DNA of 64,000 nucleotides from Indioceanicola profundi (GTDB lineage: Bacteria > Pseudomonadota > Alphaproteobacteria > Azospirillales > Azospirillaceae): contig NZ_CP030127.1 of the NCBI RefSeq assembly GCF_003568845.1, positions 186,001 through 250,000 on the forward strand, in the 5' to 3' direction. Position 1 is the first letter of the stretch. The number at the start of each line of letters is the position of its first letter. Under the pieces are notes generated by a model, which worked only from the letters and a program-made list of their open reading frames with translations, had not been told where the DNA came from and made no database searches. A program made the translations under genes and the position numbers. Positions 1 through 8,005 of the stretch are shown piece by piece.

Positions 1-40
1 CCGCGGCGCGGTGCGACCTGGAACCGGTTTCCTTCGCCGC

Positions 41-697
41 CTAACGCTTCACCATCATGGCGACGTCCTTTGTCGGTATGCTGCACGTCCAGCCGCGCTG
101 TTCGGCAATCAGCCGCAATGTGGAATCGCGGTAGAAGACCACATGGGTGGGGTCCCGCCGGTAATGCCAGTTGGCGAAGCGCGCATCGTCGGTCTGAAAG
201 CAGGTCATCAGGCCCAGCCATCCCCCCGGCTTCAGCATCCGGTCCAACCGGTCGAACTCGTCAGCCGGCGCATGGAAATGCTCGATCACCTCTGTACAGG
301 TAATGAAATCGTACATCCGGCTCAAGGGCTCCGGGTCCGGGTAGAAGAGGGGGTCGTACAGTGCCATCCGGTGGCCCGCCTGCTCAAGCATGGCCGCCAG
401 CGCCGGCCCCGGCCCGCAACCGTAATCCAGCCCGCTGCGAGACGCTCCTAAGGTGGCGAGCAGGGGCTCGGCCAGTCTGGACAGGAAGGCGCGGTAGCGC
501 GGATCGTCCGGATCATTCTCATGGCGGCGGTAATAGGCGTGCTCGTCAGGCAGGGACGGATGTTGACGCGGATCAAGGAACCGCGCCTCGCAGGTGCCGC
601 AGCGCCAATATGCCGATCCGCCGACCTGCATGAAGAATGCTGGCGCTGGCGCGCGGCACACCGGGCAGTCATCGGGACTGATCCTGTCAACGCCCAT
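41..697 (-). CDS. class I SAM-dependent methyltransferase with N-terminal zinc ribbon
   Basis: A 218-residue protein. Residues 11-36 hold two CxxC pairs (C11/C14 and C33/C36) that look like a small zinc ribbon. Residues 91-99 are DYGCGPGPA, the glycine-rich SAM-binding motif I, and a TCTEVIEHF stretch near residue 133 is the usual post-motif of Methyltransf_23-type enzymes. The overall order (zinc ribbon, then Rossmann methyltransferase) resembles small stand-alone methyltransferases acting on sugars, lipids or quinones; the substrate cannot be told. The ATG at 697 has GAAGGG just upstream as ribosome binding site. It reads in the same direction as the phosphatase gene to its right, after a 158-bp gap with no recognisable gene. 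Confidence 0.85.
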   Translation of the reverse strand: MGVDRISPDDCPVCRAPAPAFFMQVGGSAYWRCGTCEARFLDPRQHPSLPDEHAYYRRHENDPDDPRYRAFLSRLAEPLLATLGASRSGLDYGCGPGPALAAMLEQAGHRMALYDPLFYPDPEPLSRMYDFITCTEVIEHFHAPADEFDRLDRMLKPGGWLGLMTCFQTDDARFANWHYRRDPTHVVFYRDSTLRLIAEQRGWTCSIPTKDVAMMVKR

Positions 698-855
698 GTC
701 GACCCTTCATCTGCAATGGAAGGGATATGTGCCGTCTCAGCGCGCCCAGGTCCATCCCTTGTGGGACGGATTGCAGATGAAAGTGGATTCCCGCGGCCCG
801 GGCAACGGCGTCGACCTGCCGCCGCCCGGGCCGCGAAGAACAAAAGCAGCGGCAG

Positions 856-2307
856 TCAGGCGTCCTGCCCCAGGCGGTGGAGCCGCTCCCAAGCGCCCGT
901 AACGGCCAGGGTCAGGCCGGGGCGCTGGATGTTGACGAACAGGGTCGATCCGTCGGGGGAGAAACAGGCGCCCGCGAATTCACCGTTCGCCGCATCCATA
1001 TTACGGGCAAAGGGGAACGGCACACCGCCGGGCGGCAGCACGACCAGATGGTTGCGGACATCCCGCCCGGACACGGGCCGGTCCTCACAGATGAAAAGAT
1101 CGCCCCAGGGGGAGACGACCAGGTTGTCGCAGCTTTCCAGCAGGGCCGTATCGCTGCTTTCATAGACCAGGGTCAGGCGTCCTGGTTCCTGCGACTCTCC
1201 CGGTCGCCCCTCGAAGCGGCTGGGCCGGTAACGCCAGACCTGACCGATCTGGGCAGCGCCGCCATCGGTGCAGGTGAAGAAGATTTCCGGACGCCCGTGA
1301 ACGTCGCGCCCGACCGCCAGCCCCTCCCCGCGGCTGAACAGGGCCGCACCGGCCGCGGCCCCCCGGCTGTGCAGGTCGGCATCGGGAGACTCCACATGGT
1401 CCAGGTCGATCCACTCGACCAGCATTTCAGCGCCGGGCCGGACCGTCCCAGCGCCCCAGCCGGGTTCGGCATCGACGGGCCAGTTGCGCAGGTCGGCCCC
1501 GCGATGACCGTGGACTGCCAGCGCTTGCAGGCGGCCGCCTTTGCGCAGCTCGCCGCGGCTGTCCGGCAGGAAGCGGTAGAACAGGCACCGCCCTTCATCC
1601 TGTGTCAGGTACAGCGCGCCGCTGTCCGGATCGACGGCGACGGCCTCATGCATGAAGCGGCCCATGGCGGTCAGCGGCACCGGTTCCGCCAAGCCGCGGT
1701 CGGTGGCCGGCACCTCGAAGACGAAGCCATGCCATTTGCTGCCCCCGTCGCCAGGCGCTTCCAACGCTTCCTCGCAGCTCAGCCACGATTCCCAGGGCGT
1801 CGGCCCGCCGCAGCAGTTCTTGGAGGTGCCGACCAGGCTCAGATGATCCTCCACGATGCGCCCCTCCCGTAGGTCGTAAAGGAAGGTGCTGGTACCGCCC
1901 AGCAGGGGCCGCCCGTCCAGGGCGAAGTCGTAAATGGCTCCCGCCGGCACCGCTTTCGCCAGGGCATGGTCCGGTCCGAAGGCGCCGCGGTCGGTGACCC
2001 GCGGGTTCAGCTCATGGTTCCGCACCACAAGGCAATGGCGCAGGTCGCCGGGAACGGCGAAGGTGGCCATACCATCCGGCGCACCCGGCGTGAAAAGACC
2101 GTCCGCCATCCGGTCGCCGGTCCGGCTGATCACGCGGTAGCTGAAGCCGTCCGGCAGGTCCAGCAGGCCGGCCGGGTCCGGCACCAGGGCGGGCAGCGGC
2201 CTTGCCGCGGGAGAGCCCAGGGCGGACGACCGGGCGAGGGCGGCAAAGGCGAGCGATGCGGCGGCCGTCCGGGTCAGGAGCGAACGGCGGGACAGGATCG
2301 GGGACAT
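856..2307 (-). CDS. PhoX-family (DUF839) secreted phosphatase-like protein
   Basis: 483 residues with a twin-arginine signal (RRSLLTR at residues 7-13, then a hydrophobic alanine-rich segment), so it should be exported folded. The body matches the PhoX/DUF839 family: LPDGFSYRVIS near the start, a VVRNHELN segment, CCGGPTPW, SCEEALE, and a late CDNLVVSPWGDLFICED. Family members are calcium- and iron-dependent periplasmic alkaline phosphatases, but many DUF839 proteins are untested. GGAGAC precedes the ATG. It lies 77 bp downstream of the TonB-dependent receptor in the same direction and is probably co-transcribed with it, suggesting that the receptor takes up a phosphorylated ligand or a product released by this enzyme (inference). 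Confidence 0.85.
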   Translation of the reverse strand: MSPILSRRSLLTRTAAASLAFAALARSSALGSPAARPLPALVPDPAGLLDLPDGFSYRVISRTGDRMADGLFTPGAPDGMATFAVPGDLRHCLVVRNHELNPRVTDRGAFGPDHALAKAVPAGAIYDFALDGRPLLGGTSTFLYDLREGRIVEDHLSLVGTSKNCCGGPTPWESWLSCEEALEAPGDGGSKWHGFVFEVPATDRGLAEPVPLTAMGRFMHEAVAVDPDSGALYLTQDEGRCLFYRFLPDSRGELRKGGRLQALAVHGHRGADLRNWPVDAEPGWGAGTVRPGAEMLVEWIDLDHVESPDADLHSRGAAAGAALFSRGEGLAVGRDVHGRPEIFFTCTDGGAAQIGQVWRYRPSRFEGRPGESQEPGRLTLVYESSDTALLESCDNLVVSPWGDLFICEDRPVSGRDVRNHLVVLPPGGVPFPFARNMDAANGEFAGACFSPDGSTLFVNIQRPGLTLAVTGAWERLHRLGQDA

Positions 2308-2344
2308 GGGGAAGTCTCCTCAATCATCGTAATGCGAAGGCGGA

Positions 2345-2376
2345 GCGGCGGGCGCCCGGTCGTGGATGCCCGCCGC
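2345..2376 (-). terminator. hairpin between TonB receptor and phosphatase genes
   Basis: A perfect 9-bp inverted repeat, GCGGCGGGC at 2345-2353 and GCCCGCCGC at 2368-2376, sits in the 77-bp gap between the two leftward genes. No run of T follows it in the leftward direction, so it is more likely an mRNA-stabilising or attenuating stem than a full terminator. Confidence 0.4.
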
Positions 2377-2384
2377 CTCCCGGA

Positions 2385-5372
2385 TCAAAATTTGGCGCGC
2401 AAGCCCACCTGATAGGTGCGGCCGTAGTGGGTGTAGTTGGTGAAGCGGCCGTCACGGACGTACTGCCACTGCGCCTCGTTGGTGAGGTTCATGGCTTCGG
2501 CGATCACCGAAATCTCGTCCGTGATCTGGTAGCTGGCGCTGGCGTCCAGGGTCCCGAAGGATTTGTCGTTGGAGGAGGCGAGGCCGTTGGTCCCGACCTC
2601 CTGCAGCACGTCGCCGCGCCAGCTATACCCGACCCGCAGGCCGATGGGCCCCTTCTCGTAGAAGGCGGTCAGGTTGAAGCTGTGCTTGGCGACATTCTCC
2701 AGGTCGTCCTTGATGGTGACAGTGCCGTCGTAATAGGTCGCGTCGGTGCTGGTGTAGGTGTAGTTGGCCAGACCACCCAGCCCGTCGAACGGCGGCGGCA
2801 GGAAGTCGAAGGTCTGCTGCCAGGCCAGCTCGACACCGAAGATGCTGGCCTCCCCGCCATTGACCTTGGATTGCAGTTCATAGGTCACCCCGTCCACTAC
2901 CAGATCGGAGGTGCGGGTGGTCAGGAAGGTGCCGATGTCCTTGTAGAACACGCCGGCCACCAGGGCTCCGGCCTCGCCGAAGTACCATTCCAGTGTGGCG
3001 TCGTACTGCCAGGCCTCGAACGGCTTCAGTTCGGGATTGCCGCCCACGGCGGTCAGGATGGTGCCGGAGGAGTTGAGGGTGAGGCGCGGGGCCAGATCGG
3101 CCAGCGAAGGACGGGTGATCACCTTGGCAACGGCCATGCGGAGCAGCAGGTCGTCCTGCAACTCCACCACCCCGTTGGCGGAGGGCAGCACGTCGGTATA
3201 GGTCTTCTCGAAGCTGACGGGCACCGCCATGGTGCCAAGTTCGGCATGGCCAGAGGAGGTCTGCTCGGTATAGGCGACGCGGACGCCCAGATTGCCGCGG
3301 GCCGGCAGGCCGAAGACCATGCCGTCCAGGTCGCCCATGACATAGCCGGCGGTGATGTCCTCATCGATGCGGTAGGAATTGCGGAGGTCGCCGCGGGTCG
3401 GCTCCCCCGCGAACGCCGCGGGGTCGGCCAGCTCGAAGAAGCGGTCCGCCAGCGGGGCCAGCCATTCGCGCGGCAGGGTACCGCCCACATCGCCGAGGAA
3501 GCCATCGACCAGGAAGGGCTCGAAATACTCCGATCCGAAGAAATTGCCTGCGATGCCGGTGGTGACGTTCACGTCCCGCCGATCATAATCGCGCGACCGT
3601 TCCCGGTACTTCACGCCCGCCCGCACCGCGCTCAGAAACCCGGCATCCAGCATACGGGTCACGTCGAACTGCGCCGCCTTCTCCAGGTCCAGGCTGTCAT
3701 TGACCCGCCACTCCAACCGCCGGCCCGGCAAGGTGTCGGGCTGGTTCAGGTCGGCATCCAGAAAGGTCAGGTCGGGAACCGCATCCCCGGCCTTGGCATA
3801 GTTGAACTCCACATTGCCGACGGGACCCAGGAGGCGGGACCGGCGGATCGGGTTGGGCGTGTCGCTGTAGGCGCGGGCATAGGCCAGATCCACGCCGAAC
3901 AGCCAGTCATCCACCTCATAGGACGCCGCAAGGCCCAGCGAGAGATTTTCGTGGAACAGGTCGGAGCTTTCCCGCCCGATCTGGGTCCTAGTGACTGCCG
4001 TACCGCCCACCAGTACGCCATTCTCAAGCACCGCCGTGCCGGGAACCAGATCCAGCACCGAGGTACCGTTGCCGCCGTCCGGTTGGCTGGGGTCCGCTAT
4101 CGTCCGCGACTGGAAGTCAGCGGAGTAAGTCAGCTCGTCATACGCGATATCAAGCTCGGTATAGGCGACATCCAGATTGAGGTCGAAGCCGGTGCCGGAA
4201 TTCCACTGGGCCGCGGCGGTGACTCCTTTGCGCTGCCGATCCTCCAGCTCCAGGGTGGGGCGCAGGCCGGGGGACAGCAGGACATCCTCGGCATCGGCAG
4301 CGCCATCTCCGTCCACATCCAGGTCCTGGGTGCGCCAGCCGGAATTCAGGATGCGATCCTGGCGGGTGCTGCGCTCGTCATAGACGGCCGACACCAGCAG
4401 GCCCAGGCGCTTGTCCTCGTCCACCCAGCTCACCAGGCCCGAGACCCGCGGATTGTACTTGTCCGCCAGCTCGGCGTAGCTGGCCGTGGCCGACCCGGCA
4501 AAGGTCGTGCGGCCCAGATCCAGCGGGCGGAAGGTACGGACATCCACGATGCCGCCGATCGCACCCTCGTCCAGAGCGGCGGTGGGGCTCTTGATTACGT
4601 CGACGCGGGCGACCAGCTCGGCAGGGAGCGTATCGAAGCGGAACTGGCGCCCGCTCTGGCCGCTGTCCCGCACATTCTCGTTCACTGCGGCGCTGCGGCC
4701 GTTCAGGGTCGTGGTCTGAAAGTTCGGGCCCAGCCCCCGGACGCGCACGAACAGCCCTTCGCCCCGGTCCCTGACGATGGAGACGCCGGGAACGCGCTGA
4801 AGCGCCTCGGCGATGTTCTGGCTGGGGAATTTGCCGATATCCTCGGCGGAGATGGCGTCCACCACGCTGTCGGCCTCGCGCTTGATGGACAAGGCGCGGT
4901 CCAGGCTGCCGCGGAAGCCGGTCACGATGATTTCCTCCAGCACCGGGACATCCGGCTTCAGGGCCGTGTCGCCGGGACGCGTCGGAAGGCCGGGGCGGGC
5001 GGCGGTCGTAGCGGCCGGGGCGGCGGCCAGCCGCGGCTGCACCAGGATGCTGTCGTCCGACAGGGTGAAATCCAGCCCGGTGCCGGTGAACAGGCGCGAC
5101 AGCGCCTCGCCCAGCTTCATCGTCCCCGTCACGCCGCCGCTCCGCTTGCCGGCGAGCATGCTCGGGTCCGCGATCACCTGATACCCGGTGGCCCGCGAGA
5201 AGGCGGACAGCGCCTGCCCCAGCTCGGAGGCCGGGATGGAGACGGTGACCACAGCATCGACGCTGCGTTCCACCGCGGCCGCCGGCGCGGCGGTGGCCGG
5301 GGACAGGATGATCATGGTGGACAAAGCGACCAAGGCCGCCGAGGCGTGCAGGATGGAACGGGTACGCGACAC
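2385..5372 (-). CDS. TonB-dependent receptor with N-terminal STN signalling domain
   Basis: An outer-membrane receptor of about 995 residues. After a signal peptide comes an STN (secretin/TonB N-terminal) domain at roughly residues 45-105, which contacts a FecR-type anti-sigma factor. Next is a TonB-box-like EEIIVTG, then a plug with SIKREADSVVDAIS and IAEALQRVPGVSI, typical of the TonB-Xanth-Caul class, and a long beta-barrel ending YQVGLRAKF with a terminal aromatic. I chose the GTG at 5372 because GGGGAG lies 7 bases before it; an in-frame GTG at 5387 has no good ribosome binding site. The sigma and FecR genes lie just upstream in the same direction, so ligand binding probably induces this gene through them. 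The ligand is unknown; proximity to PhoX hints at a phospho-compound. Confidence 0.92.
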   Translation of the reverse strand: MSRTRSILHASAALVALSTMIILSPATAAPAAAVERSVDAVVTVSIPASELGQALSAFSRATGYQVIADPSMLAGKRSGGVTGTMKLGEALSRLFTGTGLDFTLSDDSILVQPRLAAAPAATTAARPGLPTRPGDTALKPDVPVLEEIIVTGFRGSLDRALSIKREADSVVDAISAEDIGKFPSQNIAEALQRVPGVSIVRDRGEGLFVRVRGLGPNFQTTTLNGRSAAVNENVRDSGQSGRQFRFDTLPAELVARVDVIKSPTAALDEGAIGGIVDVRTFRPLDLGRTTFAGSATASYAELADKYNPRVSGLVSWVDEDKRLGLLVSAVYDERSTRQDRILNSGWRTQDLDVDGDGAADAEDVLLSPGLRPTLELEDRQRKGVTAAAQWNSGTGFDLNLDVAYTELDIAYDELTYSADFQSRTIADPSQPDGGNGTSVLDLVPGTAVLENGVLVGGTAVTRTQIGRESSDLFHENLSLGLAASYEVDDWLFGVDLAYARAYSDTPNPIRRSRLLGPVGNVEFNYAKAGDAVPDLTFLDADLNQPDTLPGRRLEWRVNDSLDLEKAAQFDVTRMLDAGFLSAVRAGVKYRERSRDYDRRDVNVTTGIAGNFFGSEYFEPFLVDGFLGDVGGTLPREWLAPLADRFFELADPAAFAGEPTRGDLRNSYRIDEDITAGYVMGDLDGMVFGLPARGNLGVRVAYTEQTSSGHAELGTMAVPVSFEKTYTDVLPSANGVVELQDDLLLRMAVAKVITRPSLADLAPRLTLNSSGTILTAVGGNPELKPFEAWQYDATLEWYFGEAGALVAGVFYKDIGTFLTTRTSDLVVDGVTYELQSKVNGGEASIFGVELAWQQTFDFLPPPFDGLGGLANYTYTSTDATYYDGTVTIKDDLENVAKHSFNLTAFYEKGPIGLRVGYSWRGDVLQEVGTNGLASSNDKSFGTLDASASYQITDEISVIAEAMNLTNEAQWQYVRDGRFTNYTHYGRTYQVGLRAKF

Positions 5373-5492
5373 GGATTTGCTCCCCACGATTGGTTAAGCC
5401 GTTTGCCGGCCTTCGTGTGGGGTAAGACGGAGTCCGGCGGCGAACCCGGACAGAGATTTTTATGAAGCTTTTGTGGTGCTTACGGAGCCCGG

Positions 5493-6485
5493 TCAGATTC
5501 CGGGATTCAGCGGTTCCAGGATCAGCGCGCCATAATCGCGACGCACCCGGAACCCATGGATTCGGGCCAGGCGAACCAACAGCCGCTCGGGATCGTCGAT
5601 GCGGAAGCGGCCCGCGACGCTCTTGCGGGCCAGCCGATCGTCGCGGACGCGGATCGGGATACGGGAGTGCCGGCTCAGCCGCTCCGCCAATGCGGCGAGC
5701 GAGATTTCCCGGACATCCAGCCACCCGGTGCGCCAGTCCCCCTCGCCTGGGCTGAAGCTCTCTTCCCGCTGCAAGGTGCCGCGCAGGAAATAGGCGCGCT
5801 GCCCGGCCAGGACCGTTCCGCTGTCCGGCGCCGACCGGTCCACGGCGATGGCGCCGTGATAGACGGACAGCTCGACCGTATCGCCGGAGCCCAGGCCGAG
5901 ATTGAATTTCGATTCCGCGATCGACAGTCGGGTGTGCCCGGCCTGGACATCGAAGGGCGCGCGCGGATCGTTCCTCACGTCGAAGAACGCTTCCCCGCGC
6001 AGGATTTCAGCGGTGCGGACCTCGGGACCCAGCCGCAGGCGCAGGGTCGTGTCGCCATTCGCCTCCACCATCGACCCGTCGGTGAGATCGATCCGCCGGC
6101 GTTCGCCTCCAACCGTCCGGATCAGGGTTTCTTCGACCCCCAGCCCCCCGACGAAGCGCACCAGATGGGGCGCGACGACAATCCCGGCCACGCCGGCCGC
6201 AGCCGCGAAGCCCAGGAGCTGTCGGCGGGACGGGGCGGGAGCGGCCGGCCGCACCGAAACCTTTCGTGATGCGGCGGCCAGCGCTGCGGTCAGGGCTGGA
6301 TCGTCCCATACCGCCTGTCTGGCCGAAACGGCGTCTGCCCCGGCGGTTCCGCGCCGGCGCAGCCAGTCGGCGTAGGCGGCCTGTTCATTCGGCGTCAGCG
6401 GTCCCGATGCGCGCCGGACGGCCCATTTGGCCGCTTCCGGGTCCGTTTCGGCGGGGGCGGCCGCATGCGGATCGAAACTGCTCAT
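5493..6485 (-). CDS. FecR-family anti-sigma / sigma regulator
   Basis: 330 residues. The N-terminal DUF4880-like segment (EAAKWAVRRASGPLT and a following WLRR) is the cytoplasmic sigma-binding part. A single hydrophobic segment near residues 90-112 would span the inner membrane. The FecR domain follows (VGGERRRIDLTDGS, then DVRNDPRAPFDVQAG), and an STN-like C-terminal end is seen (RIDDPERLLVRLARIHGFRV). The ATG at 6485 overlaps the sigma-factor stop in an ATGA, with a strong AAGGAAGG before it, so the two are translationally coupled. The open frame continues upstream to about 7001, but that stretch only shadows the sigma gene. It should pass the state of the neighbouring receptor to the sigma factor. 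Confidence 0.92.
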   Translation of the reverse strand: MSSFDPHAAAPAETDPEAAKWAVRRASGPLTPNEQAAYADWLRRRGTAGADAVSARQAVWDDPALTAALAAASRKVSVRPAAPAPSRRQLLGFAAAAGVAGIVVAPHLVRFVGGLGVEETLIRTVGGERRRIDLTDGSMVEANGDTTLRLRLGPEVRTAEILRGEAFFDVRNDPRAPFDVQAGHTRLSIAESKFNLGLGSGDTVELSVYHGAIAVDRSAPDSGTVLAGQRAYFLRGTLQREESFSPGEGDWRTGWLDVREISLAALAERLSRHSRIPIRVRDDRLARKSVAGRFRIDDPERLLVRLARIHGFRVRRDYGALILEPLNPGI

Positions 6486-6988
6486 CGTCCTTCCTTGTCC
6501 GGGCCGACGTCCTGCGGCCCGACACGCAGATGCAGCCATTCCAGTGCACGCACCACATGTTTTTCCACCGCCGCTTCGCTCATGTCCAGGGCTGCGGCGA
6601 TCTCGCGATAGGATTCGCCGTGCAGTCGCCGCCGGACGAACACCTCCCGCCGCAAGGGCGGCATGTCTTCCAGGGCGCGGCTGAAGGCCTCCATCCGCCG
6701 CCGGTCGATCAGCACCTGGTCCGCGGTCGGGTTCTGGCAGGGCACGACATCGCTCAGCTCTTCCGTCGGCGCCGCAGCGTGGGCGCGATAATGGTCGCGC
6801 ACCAGATTGTCGGCAATGCGGTAGCCCAGGGCGGGAACATTCTGCACAGTCCCGCCCCGCAGATAGCCGAGCAGCCGGGCCAGGGTTTCCTGCAGAATAT
6901 CCTCGCTCAGGATCGGGTCCCGCACCCGTCGCCGGATGAAGCGGTACAGTCCCTCCCGATCGGTCAGCAGCTTCGCGATCGCGTCCAC
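6482..6988 (-). CDS. FecI-like ECF RNA polymerase sigma factor
   Basis: 168 residues, the usual size for an ECF sigma factor. Region 2 covers about residues 10-75 (DPILSEDILQETLARLL, NLVRDHYRAH). Region 4 covers about 115-160 (LPPLRREVFVRRRLHG, then the helix-turn-helix YREIAAALDMSEAAVEKHV). The start is GTG at 6988, preceded by a GGGTGGG stretch; other starts are possible. It forms a 4-base overlap with the FecR gene and is followed by the STN-type TonB receptor, the classical FecI/FecR/FecA arrangement. It likely directs transcription of the receptor. Confidence 0.92.
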   Translation of the reverse strand: MDAIAKLLTDREGLYRFIRRRVRDPILSEDILQETLARLLGYLRGGTVQNVPALGYRIADNLVRDHYRAHAAAPTEELSDVVPCQNPTADQVLIDRRRMEAFSRALEDMPPLRREVFVRRRLHGESYREIAAALDMSEAAVEKHVVRALEWLHLRVGPQDVGPDKEGR

Positions 6989-7186
6989 GTCCCACCCGCA
7001 TGTTAGCTGGGGAGCGGCACGCTACCGGCCCAATGTTACAGGTTCAGCCTTCTTGCTGCACATGCGAAGGAAACCTCGGCATGAACCTATTGACGGGTTG
7101 AGGCCGGACGCACGTACTCGCTGCGATGTCAGGACGCCGTATGAAACGGCGGGCGCTACACCTGCCGCCATGGGCTCAGCGACCTA

Positions 7187-7444
7187 TTAAAGGGATGCAG
7201 GCAGTCTCCTGAGCTTTTCGAGGATGGTTTCGGCGGGCTTGGTCCAGACGAAGGGTTTGGCCTTGTCGTTATGCTCCCTGATGAAGCGGCGGATGTCCTC
7301 CTCCAATTGGGGGACGGAGGTGAAGACGCCGTGCTGCAGGCGCTTTCGGGTCAGGATCGAGAAGAAGTCCTCGACGGCGTTGAACCAGGACGCCGCGGTG
7401 GGGGTGAACTGGAAGATCCATTGCGGGTAGTCAGCGAGCCAGTT
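7187..7444 (-). pseudogene. IS630-family transposase, C-terminal remnant
   Basis: About 85 codons at the end of a longer open frame match only the C-terminal part of IS630-type DDE transposases: NWLADYPQW, FTPTAASWFNAVEDFF (holding the third catalytic acidic residue, E), LTRKRLQHGVF, and IRRFIREHNDKAKPFVWT. The N-terminal helix-turn-helix and the first two catalytic aspartates are absent, and the frame upstream of about 7445 has no transposase similarity because it overlaps a LuxR-type HTH on the other strand. This is a dead insertion-sequence tail. I could not identify the ends of the original element. Confidence 0.8.
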
Positions 7445-7678
7445 AGTTATACAAATCAGATCCATGTCCGCACTCGCACCGGAACAGGGCGCTTTCCGTC
7501 GGCTCTCGCCGATCTTTCCCCGTTTCTTGTCGCGGACCGACCCCTCTGTCAGCTCATATCCATTCGCACCGTTCCGGCGGAAGACGGCGCGGCCACGGTT
7601 CCCGCTTTCGCCATTGATGATGAATTGACCTCCCCGGATCGTCCGAAGAACCCGGGGCACCCCTCTCCGGCGCCGGAC

Positions 7679-7900
7679 ATGTCTGACGAGACGGGAAGCC
7701 TTGCGAAACTCACGCGGCGCGAGGCGGAGATACTGGCGTTGTTGCCGGCCGGCATCTCCAACCAAGCCATTGCGGACCAGCTCGGGGTGGCCGAAGTGAC
7801 CGTGAAGCTGCATCTGCGCAGCATCTATCGCAAGATCGGCGTTACCGGCCGGCCGGGCGCCATCCGCATCTGGCGCCTTGCGCAAGGGCGCGGACGATAG
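7679..7900 (+). pseudogene. LuxR-type helix-turn-helix domain, C-terminal fragment
   Basis: The last 73 codons encode a complete GerE/LuxR DNA-binding domain: LTRREAEILALLPAGISNQAIADQLGVAEVTVKLHLRSIYRKIGV, shown here in pieces as LTRREAEILALL, SNQAIADQLGV and VTVKLHLRSIYRKI. An ATG at 7679 is in frame, but no clear ribosome binding site precedes it. The open frame reaches back to 7271, yet its upstream half is antisense to the IS630 transposase remnant and matches nothing. I infer that a longer LuxR-type regulator was cut by an insertion and only its DNA-binding end remains. It lies next to and convergent with the DUF1329 gene; a LuxR-type regulator beside DUF1329/DUF1302 genes is also known in Pseudomonas. 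Confidence 0.7.
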
Positions 7901-8005
7901 GCTGAGCTGGCTCTGTCCGCCGTCCCAGCCATACCTGCGAATGCGGGGTCTTTGATACGATGCCGGCCCGGTTCGCTCCGGGCCGGCTTGTTCCTGCCTG
8001 TCCGT

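Noticed and set aside
2202-5465. A 1087-codon open frame on the plus strand
   Set aside because: It is antisense to the TonB receptor gene over its entire length, has no family features, and results from high GC and third-position bias.
7187-7885. The full 232-codon frame as one gene
   Set aside because: Only its last 85 codons match a transposase; the remainder is the reverse of the LuxR-type HTH.
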